Of a stretch of 64,000 bases of DNA, positions 50,473 through 58,784 are shown piece by piece. The position numbers were made by a program, and so were the translations under genes. The notes beneath the pieces were generated by a model, which made no database searches, had not been told where the DNA came from, and worked only from the letters and a program-made list of their open reading frames with translations. Location: NCBI RefSeq assembly GCF_009193215.1, contig NZ_VYVA01000003.1, positions 1 through 64,000 of the forward strand, read 5' to 3'. This DNA comes from Flavicella marina. GTDB taxonomy: Bacteria > Bacteroidota > Bacteroidia > Flavobacteriales > Flavobacteriaceae. The stretch's first letter is position 1. Every line of letters begins with the position of its first letter.

Positions 50473-52095
50473 ATGAGAAAATTTGCAATATTATTTTTTG
50501 TTTTGAGCTTTACTTTGACTGCTCAACAAAAAGAAATTAAGGTTGATTTAAGTAGCCCTAGAGCAACGGTGTACTCACATCTCTATTTTTTACAAGAAGA
50601 TAGTTATGATGCTGAAAAGGCGGCTCAAACTATTTACGGACTTTCAGGTGCTGATGCTAGAGAATGTGCTATCAAATTAAAACAGATTCTCGATGGTAAG
50701 GGCTTGCGAGTTAATATGAGTATTTTGCCTAGCAATGCCAATTACCTAGATACGATAAACGGTTTTGAATTGAAAAGTAGGTATGTACTTTTTCCCAATC
50801 AAATGCCTCAGGTTTATGTTGAGAAAATTAATGATAGTTGGTATTATAGTGTTGAAACGGTTTCGCATGTAGATGATTTGTACCGACAAGTGTATCCATT
50901 AGGTACCGAACTATTAAAACGTACGATTCCGAAAATTGGACACAAAAAATATTTTTCAATCGAGTTATGGCAGTATTTGGGAATTATTGTACTACTCGTT
51001 TTGTCAGTATTGTTTTTTTATGTGTTGAATAAAATCGTTTTTGGGGTTTTAAAATTACTTGAGAAATCTTTAATCCACTTTGCGCATAATTCTTTGAATG
51101 AATCCTTAGATGGTTTGTCTAGACCTATTGCTTTGTTGATTGTTTTTTATCTGTTAGAAACTTATGTGCCGATTTTACAATTTTCATTAGATGTCAATTT
51201 ATTTGTGTTGAGAGGTGTTCACATTGCTCAAACAGTATTTTGGATTTATGTGTTTTTGCAGTTTATAAATCTGATAATGGATATTTATAGCTCTTATGCA
51301 TTAAAAACGGAAAGTAAATTAGACGATCAGTTGTCACCGATTTTAAAAAGAATCTTAAGAGGGTTGACCATTTTTATTGGTGTGCTAAAAATGTTAACAA
51401 TTTTTGGGGTTGATACCACAACGGTAATTGCAGGAGCTTCTATTGGTGGTTTGGCAGTTGCTTTGGCTTCTCAAGATACGGTAAAGAATTTGATTGGTAC
51501 GTTTATGATTTTCTTAGACAAGCCTTTTCAAATTGGAGATTGGATTGAAGGTGGAGGGGTAGAAGGTACTGTGGAAGAGGTTGGCTTTAGATCGAGTAGG
51601 ATTAGAGCAGCAGATACTTCTATTTTTACAATTCCAAATAGTAAACTTTCAGAGATTGTGATCAATAATAAAGGTTTGCGTTTGTATAGAAGGTACAATA
51701 CAACTTTAGGAATACGTTACGACACACCACCCGATTTAATTCAGATTTTTGTTGATGGAGTTCGAAAAATTGTAGATGCGCATCCTGATACTCGTTCTGA
51801 TTCTTATAATGTAGAATTTGTAGGTTTTGGAGATTCAGCATTGCAAATCATGTTGAATGTTTATTTCAAACATCCAGGTTGGGCTGTTGAGCAATCTTCG
51901 AAGCATAGATTGCATATGGCAATTGTAAAATTTGCGAACGAAATAGGTGTTGGTTTTGCCTTCCCTTCACAAACAGTGATGATTGAGGAATTCCCTGAGA
52001 AGAAATCACTTGATTTGCAATACAAGCCAGATGCTGAAAAGGCAGATCAAGTACTCGATACAATACTAAAAGAATTTCCGAAAGAGGAATCTTAA
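50473..52095 (+). CDS. Mechanosensitive ion channel, MscS family
   Basis: 540 residues from the ATG at 50473; a TTG six bases earlier is less likely. A signal peptide (cleavage near FTLTAQ) and a ~150-residue periplasmic domain precede membrane helices at about 168-190 and 210-290, then the MscS core: pore helix VIAGASIGGLAVALASQDTVKN, GDWIEGGG and the beta domain with FTIPNSKLSEIVINN. It opens on membrane tension and releases osmolytes. The extra periplasmic domain makes it nearly twice the size of E. coli MscS, a common form in Bacteroidota. Confidence 0.9.
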   Translation: MRKFAILFFVLSFTLTAQQKEIKVDLSSPRATVYSHLYFLQEDSYDAEKAAQTIYGLSGADARECAIKLKQILDGKGLRVNMSILPSNANYLDTINGFELKSRYVLFPNQMPQVYVEKINDSWYYSVETVSHVDDLYRQVYPLGTELLKRTIPKIGHKKYFSIELWQYLGIIVLLVLSVLFFYVLNKIVFGVLKLLEKSLIHFAHNSLNESLDGLSRPIALLIVFYLLETYVPILQFSLDVNLFVLRGVHIAQTVFWIYVFLQFINLIMDIYSSYALKTESKLDDQLSPILKRILRGLTIFIGVLKMLTIFGVDTTTVIAGASIGGLAVALASQDTVKNLIGTFMIFLDKPFQIGDWIEGGGVEGTVEEVGFRSSRIRAADTSIFTIPNSKLSEIVINNKGLRLYRRYNTTLGIRYDTPPDLIQIFVDGVRKIVDAHPDTRSDSYNVEFVGFGDSALQIMLNVYFKHPGWAVEQSSKHRLHMAIVKFANEIGVGFAFPSQTVMIEEFPEKKSLDLQYKPDAEKADQVLDTILKEFPKEES

Positions 52096-52118
52096 TGTAT
52101 AGGTAATTTTGAATATTG

Positions 52119-52152
52119 AAAACCTCATAAAACAAAGTTTTATGAGGTTTTT
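52119..52152 (+). terminator. Terminator of the ygiQ-mscS pair
   Basis: A 13-bp stem AACCTCATAAAAC / GTTTTATGAGGTT with a 3-nt loop and a following T run, 24 bases after the MscS stop. Confidence 0.88.
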
Positions 52153-52208
52153 GACGTTTATGGAACTCATTTAGATTTTCGTGAAACCTTTAAAATAGGG
52201 TTTTGTCA

Positions 52209-52216
52209 TAGTTTTG
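52209..52216 (+). promoter_or_regulatory. -7 promoter box of the sulfatase gene
   Basis: TAGTTTTG, 23 bases before the ATG at 52240. Confidence 0.45.
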
Positions 52217-52239
52217 AGCTAATCAAACCCAATTGCCCA

Positions 52240-54507
52240 ATGCAAAAATATTTGAAGCAACTTTTGTTGAGTGTTTTTTTATTTTCAATAAATAGTATTT
52301 CACAGGTTACAACAGCCACATCTCCCAATATCATATTTATTTTGATAGACGATTTGGGTTATATGGATACCGCATGTTATGGATCTACTTTTTATGAAAC
52401 ACCCAATATTGATCAACTGGCATCAGATGGAATTCGTTTTACCCATGGGTACGAAGCAGCTCCTAGATGCGCCGCTTCCAGAACTTCCATCATGACTGGA
52501 AAATTTGAGGCAAGACCTTCTGTTTCTTCGGGTATGTATTTACCAAGTGATAATCATGAAAAAGGCTACGCTGAAACAACTTGGGCACAAGCTTTGAAAG
52601 ATCAAGGATATAAAACATTTTTTATTGGAAAATGGCATTTAGGTCATGATACGGATCATTACCCAGATAGTTTTGGCTTTGATATAAATATTGCGGGTTG
52701 CGACATGGGGTCGCCACCAAGTTATTGGTATCCCTATTCTGATGGTGATGATGTATTGCCCGATTTATCTACAGGAGGTGAGAATGGTGAATATTTAACA
52801 GATCGTATAACCAAAGAGGTCGAGGATTTTATTGATGACCATGTGTTAAATTCTCCTACAGTGCCTTTTGTAACAATGGTTTCGCACTATGCTGTGCATA
52901 CTCCTTTGGAAGCGAAAGCTGCGGATGAGAGTTATTTTCAAACAAAGGCTGACAATCAAAATTATACGGGGCCAGAAACGGAAAATCAATTAACGGCTCA
53001 GGCAAAATTAAATCAAGACAATGCAGCGTACGGAGCTATGATAAAAAGTATGGATGAAAGTGTTGCGGCGATTAGACAAAACTTGATTGACAATGAAATT
53101 GAAGACAATACTATTATTGTTTTTACCTCAGATAATGGAGGCTTGTCTACCACAGAAATTGGTGGTTCAAGAGAACTTTCAACTTCTAGCAAACCTTTGC
53201 GAGGTGGTAAAACTTGGTTGTATGAAGGAGGAATTCGTTTGCCTTTGATAATTTATGGACCCGATTATCGTTCTGGAGTTGTAGAAGATACGCCTGTAGT
53301 TGGAACAGATTTTTATCCTACTTTTTTAGATATGGCTGGAGTACCTTTATTGCCAAGTCAACACTTAGATGGTGAGAGTTTTGAAGAATTATTACTGACA
53401 AACGCTAATGGAGGATATGCTAATTGGACCCGAAATAAATCCATAGTATGGAATTTTGACTATTCTAGTAAAGGAACTGCAAATGTTAGTATGGCTGCAG
53501 TGAGAAGTGGAAATTACAAATTAATTGAGCATAAATACAACAATGAATTTGAATTATTCGATGTAGTCAATGATATCGGCGAGAATACTGATTTGAGCGC
53601 CACAAATACAACAACGTTAAATGCTTTAAAGGATTCTTTGTTCAATTTTCGATCTGAATCTGGGATTACTCATAGAGTTACGAATGCCAATTTTAAAGAG
53701 ACGAATACCTATTTGTATGAAAATATGAATTCAGAAACTGGTAGTAGTATCGTGGAAGATTTTGGGTGTGCTGCTCCTTCCGAATCCGACAAAATTATTT
53801 TTAATAAGGGGTTTGAGTGTTGGTATGATTTGGATTGGAGTTTGGTTGTTGATGCCTCACAAGCAGCGACATTTACAGATGCAGAATCGGCTTCAAAATC
53901 TGGAGATTCAGGAGCTCAAATTGATGTTACAACAGGAGGTTCTCTAGGGAAGGTAAAATTAACGAACACCCCAAATTACAATAATTTTAATGGAGCAACC
54001 GTAACAGTAGGAGCGTATATAAAATCTGCAGATGCGGCACGGTTTAAGTTTCAAATAAAAGTAAGTTATAGCGATAATACCACAGAAACATTTATCTCTT
54101 CAACTAAATATACTGGTACCGATGACTATGAGTTTTACTCTGATGATTTTGTGATGCCCTCAAAAGACACCGAATCTATAGAGGTTCGACTCCAGTGTGG
54201 GCAAACAGTTGGGGTAATTTTTGTTGATGATTGGTATAGCAAAGTAGATGGTGGAAGTTTAAGTACTCCCTTGATAGATGAAGAATTGATAGTTGTAAGT
54301 CCAAATCCTACCCGAAATTTTTTACACATTAAAGGTCCTTTGATTACGCAAAAGGTATTGTTACTTGATAGTACTGGGAAATTGTTGCTAAAGAAAAATG
54401 GAGACGTAGAGTCGATAAATATCGAAGAACTTTCTACAGGTATGTATTATTTAAAAATATTCTTTGAGAGTGGTTCACACGTAACCAAACGAATTATAAA
54501 AAATTAA
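52240..54507 (+). CDS. Secreted sulfatase (type I, S1) with type IX secretion C-terminal domain
   Basis: 755 residues. Signal peptide (cleavage near NSISQ), then an arylsulfatase-type catalytic domain (about 28-460). Metal ligands are at DD37-38, the formylglycine Cys77 lies in CAASR (C-X-A-S-R variant of CXPSR) followed by TSIMTGK, and GKWHLGH and FTSDNGG are present. A beta-sandwich (about 520-670, carbohydrate-binding-module-like) and a Por secretion tail (VSPNPTRNFLHI ... GMYYLKIFF ... VTKRIIKN) follow. It removes sulfate esters from polysaccharides outside the cell; the exact substrate (carrageenan, ulvan, fucoidan or other) cannot be read here. Confidence 0.93.
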   Translation: MQKYLKQLLLSVFLFSINSISQVTTATSPNIIFILIDDLGYMDTACYGSTFYETPNIDQLASDGIRFTHGYEAAPRCAASRTSIMTGKFEARPSVSSGMYLPSDNHEKGYAETTWAQALKDQGYKTFFIGKWHLGHDTDHYPDSFGFDINIAGCDMGSPPSYWYPYSDGDDVLPDLSTGGENGEYLTDRITKEVEDFIDDHVLNSPTVPFVTMVSHYAVHTPLEAKAADESYFQTKADNQNYTGPETENQLTAQAKLNQDNAAYGAMIKSMDESVAAIRQNLIDNEIEDNTIIVFTSDNGGLSTTEIGGSRELSTSSKPLRGGKTWLYEGGIRLPLIIYGPDYRSGVVEDTPVVGTDFYPTFLDMAGVPLLPSQHLDGESFEELLLTNANGGYANWTRNKSIVWNFDYSSKGTANVSMAAVRSGNYKLIEHKYNNEFELFDVVNDIGENTDLSATNTTTLNALKDSLFNFRSESGITHRVTNANFKETNTYLYENMNSETGSSIVEDFGCAAPSESDKIIFNKGFECWYDLDWSLVVDASQAATFTDAESASKSGDSGAQIDVTTGGSLGKVKLTNTPNYNNFNGATVTVGAYIKSADAARFKFQIKVSYSDNTTETFISSTKYTGTDDYEFYSDDFVMPSKDTESIEVRLQCGQTVGVIFVDDWYSKVDGGSLSTPLIDEELIVVSPNPTRNFLHIKGPLITQKVLLLDSTGKLLLKKNGDVESINIEELSTGMYYLKIFFESGSHVTKRIIKN

Positions 54508-54538
54508 TCGTATTTATTTAGGTTTATTTAGTTTCGTA

Positions 54539-54567
54539 AGTGCCGGGGTGTTTTGCTTCGGCATTTA
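54539..54567. terminator. Possible terminator between convergent sulfatase and phosphatase genes
   Basis: GTGCCG pairs imperfectly with CGGCAT around a 13-nt loop, in the 64-bp gap between convergent stops; T runs are short. Confidence 0.4.
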
Positions 54568-54571
54568 TGTT

Positions 54572-55369
54572 TTATTTGATAAGTTTTTCTAAAATAAAAT
54601 CAACACCTCGTTCTTCGTTGCTAAGTGTCTCGTAGTTGGCGATTTCTTTTACATTCGGATGTGCGTTTTTCATGGCATAGCTAAACGTTGCTTTTTCAAG
54701 CATTTTTAAATCATTGTTGTAGTCGCCAAAGGCCAAAGTTTCATCAGGGGTAATGCCAAGTTTTTCTTGAAGTTTGCTCAAAGCGATTCCTTTGTTGGCA
54801 TCTTGGTTAGAAATATCAAGCCAGTTTTTGCCTGAAACCAGTACTTGCATATCGTCTGAAAGGTGTGCTACTTTTGGTAAGATGTATTTTTCTGAACATT
54901 CTGGGTGAAAAATTGCTGCTTTAAAAAATGTATCATTCTTAACTTCTGTGAAATTTTCTACAATTTTATAGCTCGAATAAAATTGAGTGATAGTGGCAAC
55001 AAATTCAGGATTAGAATTTTCAATGTATGCATATTTCTTTCCGCAAAGAATAATGCCAATTCCTTCGATGTCTTTAACGTATTTCAAACAATTGATTAGT
55101 TTTTCTTTGGGCAAGTCAAATGAAAACAATTCGGTTTCATTTTGTTTGGCAAAGGCTCCGTTTTCAGAGATAATGGTAATGTCTTTTTTTAAGGGCAATA
55201 ACTTGCTAATAATGCTGTGGTATTGTCTTCCGCTTGCTGCAGCAAAATGGATGTTTTTTTCTTTTAAGCTTTTGTGTATTTCGAAAAAACGGTCACTTAC
55301 TTCGTGTTTTGAGTTCAATAAAGTACCGTCCATATCGGTAACTACAAGTTTTACTTTTGAAAAATCCAT
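54572..55369 (-). CDS. Cof-type HAD phosphatase
   Basis: 265 residues with the Cof subfamily (C2B cap) layout: motif I VVTDMDGTLLNSKHEVS, motif II FAAASGRQYHS, a Lys-bearing motif III (ANKGIALSKL), and motif IV AFGDYNNDLKMLEKA. These cytoplasmic phosphatases act on sugar phosphates, flavin precursors or pyridoxal phosphate; specificity cannot be read from sequence. It is convergent with the sulfatase and divergent from the arginine leader. Confidence 0.88.
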   Translation of the reverse strand: MDFSKVKLVVTDMDGTLLNSKHEVSDRFFEIHKSLKEKNIHFAAASGRQYHSIISKLLPLKKDITIISENGAFAKQNETELFSFDLPKEKLINCLKYVKDIEGIGIILCGKKYAYIENSNPEFVATITQFYSSYKIVENFTEVKNDTFFKAAIFHPECSEKYILPKVAHLSDDMQVLVSGKNWLDISNQDANKGIALSKLQEKLGITPDETLAFGDYNNDLKMLEKATFSYAMKNAHPNVKEIANYETLSNEERGVDFILEKLIK

Positions 55370-55477
55370 TCGAGTTGTTTTTGCAAAAGTACGTGTCTTT
55401 AATCATTTTAGTTGTGTGCTTTACGTTAATAAATCGCAAAAAATCAAGTAAACTAAATCTAGAAATCAGATTTGTTG

Positions 55478-55485
55478 TATATTTG
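55478..55485 (+). promoter_or_regulatory. -7 promoter box of the arginine leader
   Basis: TATATTTG ends six bases before the leader ATG, so the leader mRNA would have almost no 5' UTR. Confidence 0.55.
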
Positions 55486-55491
55486 CAGTCG

Positions 55492-55569
55492 ATGGAATAC
55501 AAAGAGTTAAATATCAAGATTGAAAGGACACGCACTATTGCGCGCTGTCGCATTGTGCGTATAGCATAA
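55492..55569 (+). CDS. Arginine-rich leader peptide of the arg operon
   Basis: A 25-codon reading frame directly after a promoter box and 262 bases before the arginine operon. Its C-terminal half reads ERTRTIARCRIVRIA, with five Arg in 14 residues (AGG, three CGC, CGT); CGC is a rare codon in such AT-rich genomes. The Arg codons overlap a nested stem (ACGCAC 55530-55535 with GTGCGT 55555-55560, TGCG with CGCA inside). This is the design of a ribosome-mediated attenuator that senses charged tRNA-Arg. It is too short to trust on coding statistics alone; position and composition are the evidence. Confidence 0.7.
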   Translation: MEYKELNIKIERTRTIARCRIVRIA

Positions 55570-55688
55570 TTAGCTTCAAGAAGAAGTTTTTAGGTGACTT
55601 TATACCTAGGTTTTTAATTATTTTTAGCTCATTTTATCAAATTCCAAATGCAATCACATTTACGTTTTTTTAACAACAAATTTCAGAG

Positions 55689-55696
55689 TATCTTTG
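55689..55696 (+). promoter_or_regulatory. Possible second promoter of the arg operon
   Basis: TATCTTTG lies 136 bases before the GTG start of the first operon gene and downstream of the leader peptide; if used, those transcripts bypass the leader. Confidence 0.4.
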
Positions 55697-55733
55697 CGCT
55701 GCTTTTAGCACGTTGTTATTCTTTAAATTTCCG

Positions 55734-55749
55734 ACGCCCATTAGGGCGT
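55734..55749 (+). promoter_or_regulatory. GC-rich hairpin in the arg leader region
   Basis: ACGCCC-ATTA-GGGCGT is a perfect 6-bp stem in otherwise AT-rich DNA, 82 bases before the first arg gene. It could be the regulated structure of an attenuator, though no strong U run follows. Confidence 0.45.
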
Positions 55750-55831
55750 TAAATTATTAGAAGATAGGTGAGTCCATCTTTAAGAAAGAGAGTAAAAGTG
55801 TTAAACAAATTTATAAGACAAGGAGTAAAGA

Positions 55832-56434
55832 GTGAAAATTGTAACAACAAATAGTTCCCATAACAAATATGCTGAGGTTATCTGCGATACGATTGCAGAG
55901 TCTGCTAAAGTAAGAGGTACTGGTATTGCCAAAAGATCACCAGAGTATATTGTTAAGAAAATTGAGAGCGGAAATGCAGTGATTGCCTTAGATGGTGATA
56001 AATTTGCTGGCTTTTGTTATATCGAAACTTGGAGTAATAAAACTTATGTAGTACACTCAGGTTTGATTGTACATCCAGATTTTAGAAATCTTGGTTTGGC
56101 GAAAAAAATCAAAAAGAAAGTGTTTGAGCATTCTAAGAAAATGTATCCAGATGCGAAGATTTTTGGAATCACTACAGGTTTAGCTGTGATGAAAATAAAT
56201 GCTGAGTTGGGGTACAAACCTGTTACATTTTCTGAACTTACTGATGATGATGCTTTTTGGAATGGATGTAAAGCTTGTAGAAATTACGACATTTTAATGA
56301 GAAACGATCGTAAAATGTGTTTGTGTACAGGTATGTTACACGATCCAAAAGCTGAAAAAGAAGATAAAACATTCAATAAAAAAGTATTGTCTCGTTTGAA
56401 AAAAATCAAACAAGCTTTGTTTTTAAAAAAATAA
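55832..56434 (+). CDS. GNAT acetyltransferase heading the arginine operon (putative N-acylglutamate synthase)
   Basis: 200 residues starting at GTG, chosen because AAGGAG sits seven bases upstream and the ATG-less start begins MKIVTTNSSHNKY in frame. The GNAT acetyl-CoA site is GLIVHPDFRNLGLAKKI. The C-terminal part has a four-cysteine group GCKACRNYD ... MCLCTGM that could bind metal. Being first in the arginine operon, it probably makes N-acetyl- or N-succinylglutamate, the first step of arginine synthesis, in place of a classic ArgA or ArgJ. The acyl donor is not readable from sequence. Confidence 0.75.
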   Translation: MKIVTTNSSHNKYAEVICDTIAESAKVRGTGIAKRSPEYIVKKIESGNAVIALDGDKFAGFCYIETWSNKTYVVHSGLIVHPDFRNLGLAKKIKKKVFEHSKKMYPDAKIFGITTGLAVMKINAELGYKPVTFSELTDDDAFWNGCKACRNYDILMRNDRKMCLCTGMLHDPKAEKEDKTFNKKVLSRLKKIKQALFLKK

Positions 56435-56474
56435 TAAGCGTTTTCAGTGAAAACTGAAACAAAAAGAATATATC

Positions 56475-57671
56475 ATGGATAAAGTAGTATTAGCTTACAG
56501 TGGAGGATTAGATACATCATACTGTGTGAAGTATTTGATCAACGAATTGAATTTAGAGGTACACGGTATTTTAGTAAACACCGGAGGTTTTAGTGAAGAA
56601 GAGTTAGAGGTAGTTGAGAAAAAAGCCTACGATATGGGGGTAACTTCTCATACGAATAAAAATATTTTGGAAGATTATTACGCCAAAGCAATCAAATACA
56701 TGGTGTATGGAAATGTTTTAAAAAATAATACTTATCCTTTATCAGTAAGTGCAGAACGTGTTTTTCAATCTATTGAGGTAGTGAAATATGCCAAAAGCAT
56801 TGGTGCAAAATATATCGCTCATGGTAGTACAGGAGCAGGGAATGATCAAGTTCGTTTTGATATGATCTTTCAAACAATTGCGCCAGAAATCGAAATTTTA
56901 ACTCCTATTCGTGATTTGAAATTATCTCGTCAAGTAGAAATTGATTACTTGGTGAAACACGGAGTGGATATGAACTGGGAGAAATCTAAATATTCTATCA
57001 ATAAAGGTATTTGGGGTACTTCTGTAGGTGGAGTTGAAACTTTAAAATCTAAAGAAGCATTGCCAGAATCAGCATATCCAAGTCAACTGAAAAGAAATGA
57101 TGAAGAGGCGGTTACTTTAACCTTTGAAAAAGGACAGTTTGTTGGATTTAATGGAGTAAAAGATACACCTGTAAATAATATTTTAAAATTAGAGGCTATC
57201 GCTTCTGAGTTTGCAATTGGTAGAGATACACACGTTGGAGATACCATTGTGGGTATTAAAGGACGTGTAGGTTTTGAAGCTGCAGCAGCTACTGTAATTA
57301 TCAAAGCTCACCATTTGTTAGAGAAACATACCTTGTCTAAGGCACAACAGTTAACAAAAGAGCCTTTGGCAAATACGTATGGAACCTATTTTCATGATGG
57401 TCAATATTTAGAGCCGTTGATGCGTAATATTGAGAAATTCTTAGAAGATTCTCAAAAAACAGTTACTGGTGATGTGTTTGTAACATTACGTCCATACCAT
57501 TTTATGGTAACAGGTATTGATTCTGAGTTTGATTTAATGTCTTCAGGATTTGCGGATTATGGTGAAGAAAATAATGCTTGGAGCTCTGATGATGCAAAAG
57601 GATTTATTAAAATTTACGGAATGCAAAACAAGATTTTCTATCACGTAAATAAAGATTTATTAGACGCATAA
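56475..57671 (+). CDS. argG: Argininosuccinate synthase
   Basis: 398 residues. The N-type ATP pyrophosphatase loop is LAYSGGLDTSYCVKYL, followed by AHGSTGAGNDQVRFD and the aspartate/citrulline contacts IRDLKLSRQVEIDYL and GIWGTSVGGVE. It joins citrulline and aspartate to argininosuccinate in the penultimate step of arginine synthesis. It follows the GNAT gene by 40 bases and precedes argC with a repeat between. Confidence 0.96.
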   Translation: MDKVVLAYSGGLDTSYCVKYLINELNLEVHGILVNTGGFSEEELEVVEKKAYDMGVTSHTNKNILEDYYAKAIKYMVYGNVLKNNTYPLSVSAERVFQSIEVVKYAKSIGAKYIAHGSTGAGNDQVRFDMIFQTIAPEIEILTPIRDLKLSRQVEIDYLVKHGVDMNWEKSKYSINKGIWGTSVGGVETLKSKEALPESAYPSQLKRNDEEAVTLTFEKGQFVGFNGVKDTPVNNILKLEAIASEFAIGRDTHVGDTIVGIKGRVGFEAAAATVIIKAHHLLEKHTLSKAQQLTKEPLANTYGTYFHDGQYLEPLMRNIEKFLEDSQKTVTGDVFVTLRPYHFMVTGIDSEFDLMSSGFADYGEENNAWSSDDAKGFIKIYGMQNKIFYHVNKDLLDA

Positions 57672-57679
57672 ATTAAGAA

Positions 57680-57698
57680 CCCTGAGCTTGTCGAAGGG
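57680..57698 (+). repeat. CCCTGAGCTTGTCGAAGGG intergenic repeat
   Basis: A 19-base imperfect palindrome followed by T5, between argG and argC. From memory, the reverse complement CCCTTCGACAAGCTCAGGG recurs between genes of many bacteria, including flavobacteria, so this is probably a dispersed repeat that also acts as a weak terminator. It is the only copy noticed in this window. Confidence 0.6.
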
Positions 57699-57727
57699 TT
57701 TTTCTATAATTGTCAAAAACGAAAAAA

Positions 57728-58705
57728 ATGATAAAAGCAGGAATAGTTGGAGGAGCTGGTTATACAGCTGGTGAGTTGATTAGATTGATAAATAATCACT
57801 CTAAAGTTACATTAGATTTTGTTTACAGTACTTCAAATGCTGGTAACAAATTGTATGCGGTACATGCTGATTTGCTAGGTGATACAGAGCAAAGCTTTAC
57901 AGATACTATCAATGCTGATGTAGATGTGTTGTTTTTGTGTTTGGGACATGGTAACTCTACTGCTTTCTTGCAAAATAATACGTTTTCTGATGCAACAAGA
58001 ATCATTGATTTATCTAATGATTTTCGTTTGAATGCAGATGCTAATTTTGAAGGAAAAGATTTTGTCTACGGTTTGCCTGAAGTAAGTAAGGAAGAAATTA
58101 AAAAAGCAAATTATATTGCGAATCCTGGTTGTTTTGCGACTTGTATTCAATTTGGTTTGTTGCCTTTAGCAGCAGCTAAAAAATTAGGAAATGATATTCA
58201 TATCAATGCTACTACAGGAGCAACTGGAGCTGGAGTTTCTCCTTCTGCGACATCTCATTTTCCATGGAGAGATAATAATTTCTCAGTATACAAACCTTTT
58301 ACACATCAGCATTTAGGTGAAATAGGTGAAACATTAGAGGCTTTGCAAGGAGCAAAAACTGGTGAGCTATTGTTTATTCCGAATCGTGGTAACTTTAGTC
58401 GTGGAATTTTTGCTTCTATTTATACAAAATTTGAGGGTACTTTGGAAGAAGCGAAAGCATTGTATTCTGAATTTTACAAGGATGCACCTTTTGTACATAT
58501 AACGGATGCTCCCGTAAATATGAAGCAGGTGGTAAATACAAACAAATGTGCTATTTCTTTGATCAAGCATGGAGATAATTTGTTGATTTACTCTGCTATA
58601 GATAATTTATTGAAAGGTGCTTCTGGACAGGCAATTCAAAATATGAACTTGATTTTTGGATACGAAGAAACGGAAGGATTGAATTTAAAAGGAACAGCGT
58701 TTTAA
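57728..58705 (+). CDS. argC: N-acetyl-gamma-glutamyl-phosphate reductase
   Basis: 325 residues from the ATG at 57728 (MIKAGIVGGAGYTAGEL); an upstream TTG in frame adds six Lys-rich residues. The N-terminal GGAGYTAGEL binds NADP, Cys in NPGCFATC is the catalytic nucleophile, and SVYKPFTHQHLGEI contains the catalytic His. It reduces N-acyl-glutamyl phosphate to the semialdehyde, the third step of ornithine synthesis. Because Bacteroidota may use N-succinyl intermediates, acyl specificity is open. Confidence 0.95.
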   Translation: MIKAGIVGGAGYTAGELIRLINNHSKVTLDFVYSTSNAGNKLYAVHADLLGDTEQSFTDTINADVDVLFLCLGHGNSTAFLQNNTFSDATRIIDLSNDFRLNADANFEGKDFVYGLPEVSKEEIKKANYIANPGCFATCIQFGLLPLAAAKKLGNDIHINATTGATGAGVSPSATSHFPWRDNNFSVYKPFTHQHLGEIGETLEALQGAKTGELLFIPNRGNFSRGIFASIYTKFEGTLEEAKALYSEFYKDAPFVHITDAPVNMKQVVNTNKCAISLIKHGDNLLIYSAIDNLLKGASGQAIQNMNLIFGYEETEGLNLKGTAF

Positions 58706-58784
58706 TAGTGTCAAGTACAAAGTATCGAGTATCAAGATTTTGAGATACCTGATACCAAATACCTGATATCAAATACTAAAAAAA
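58706..58784. repeat. Degenerate TATCAAG-type repeat cluster between argC and argD
   Basis: Several imperfect copies of GTATCRAG and its complement (for example GTATCGAGTATC against GATACCTGATAC) fill the 79-bp gap and can fold into a long imperfect hairpin. Similar TATC-rich spacers occur between flavobacterial genes; origin unknown. Confidence 0.55.

Noticed and set aside
54987-55451. A 154-codon plus-strand frame opposite the Cof-type phosphatase gene
   Set aside because: It overlaps conserved HAD motifs on the opposite strand and its product looks random and Phe/Ser-rich.
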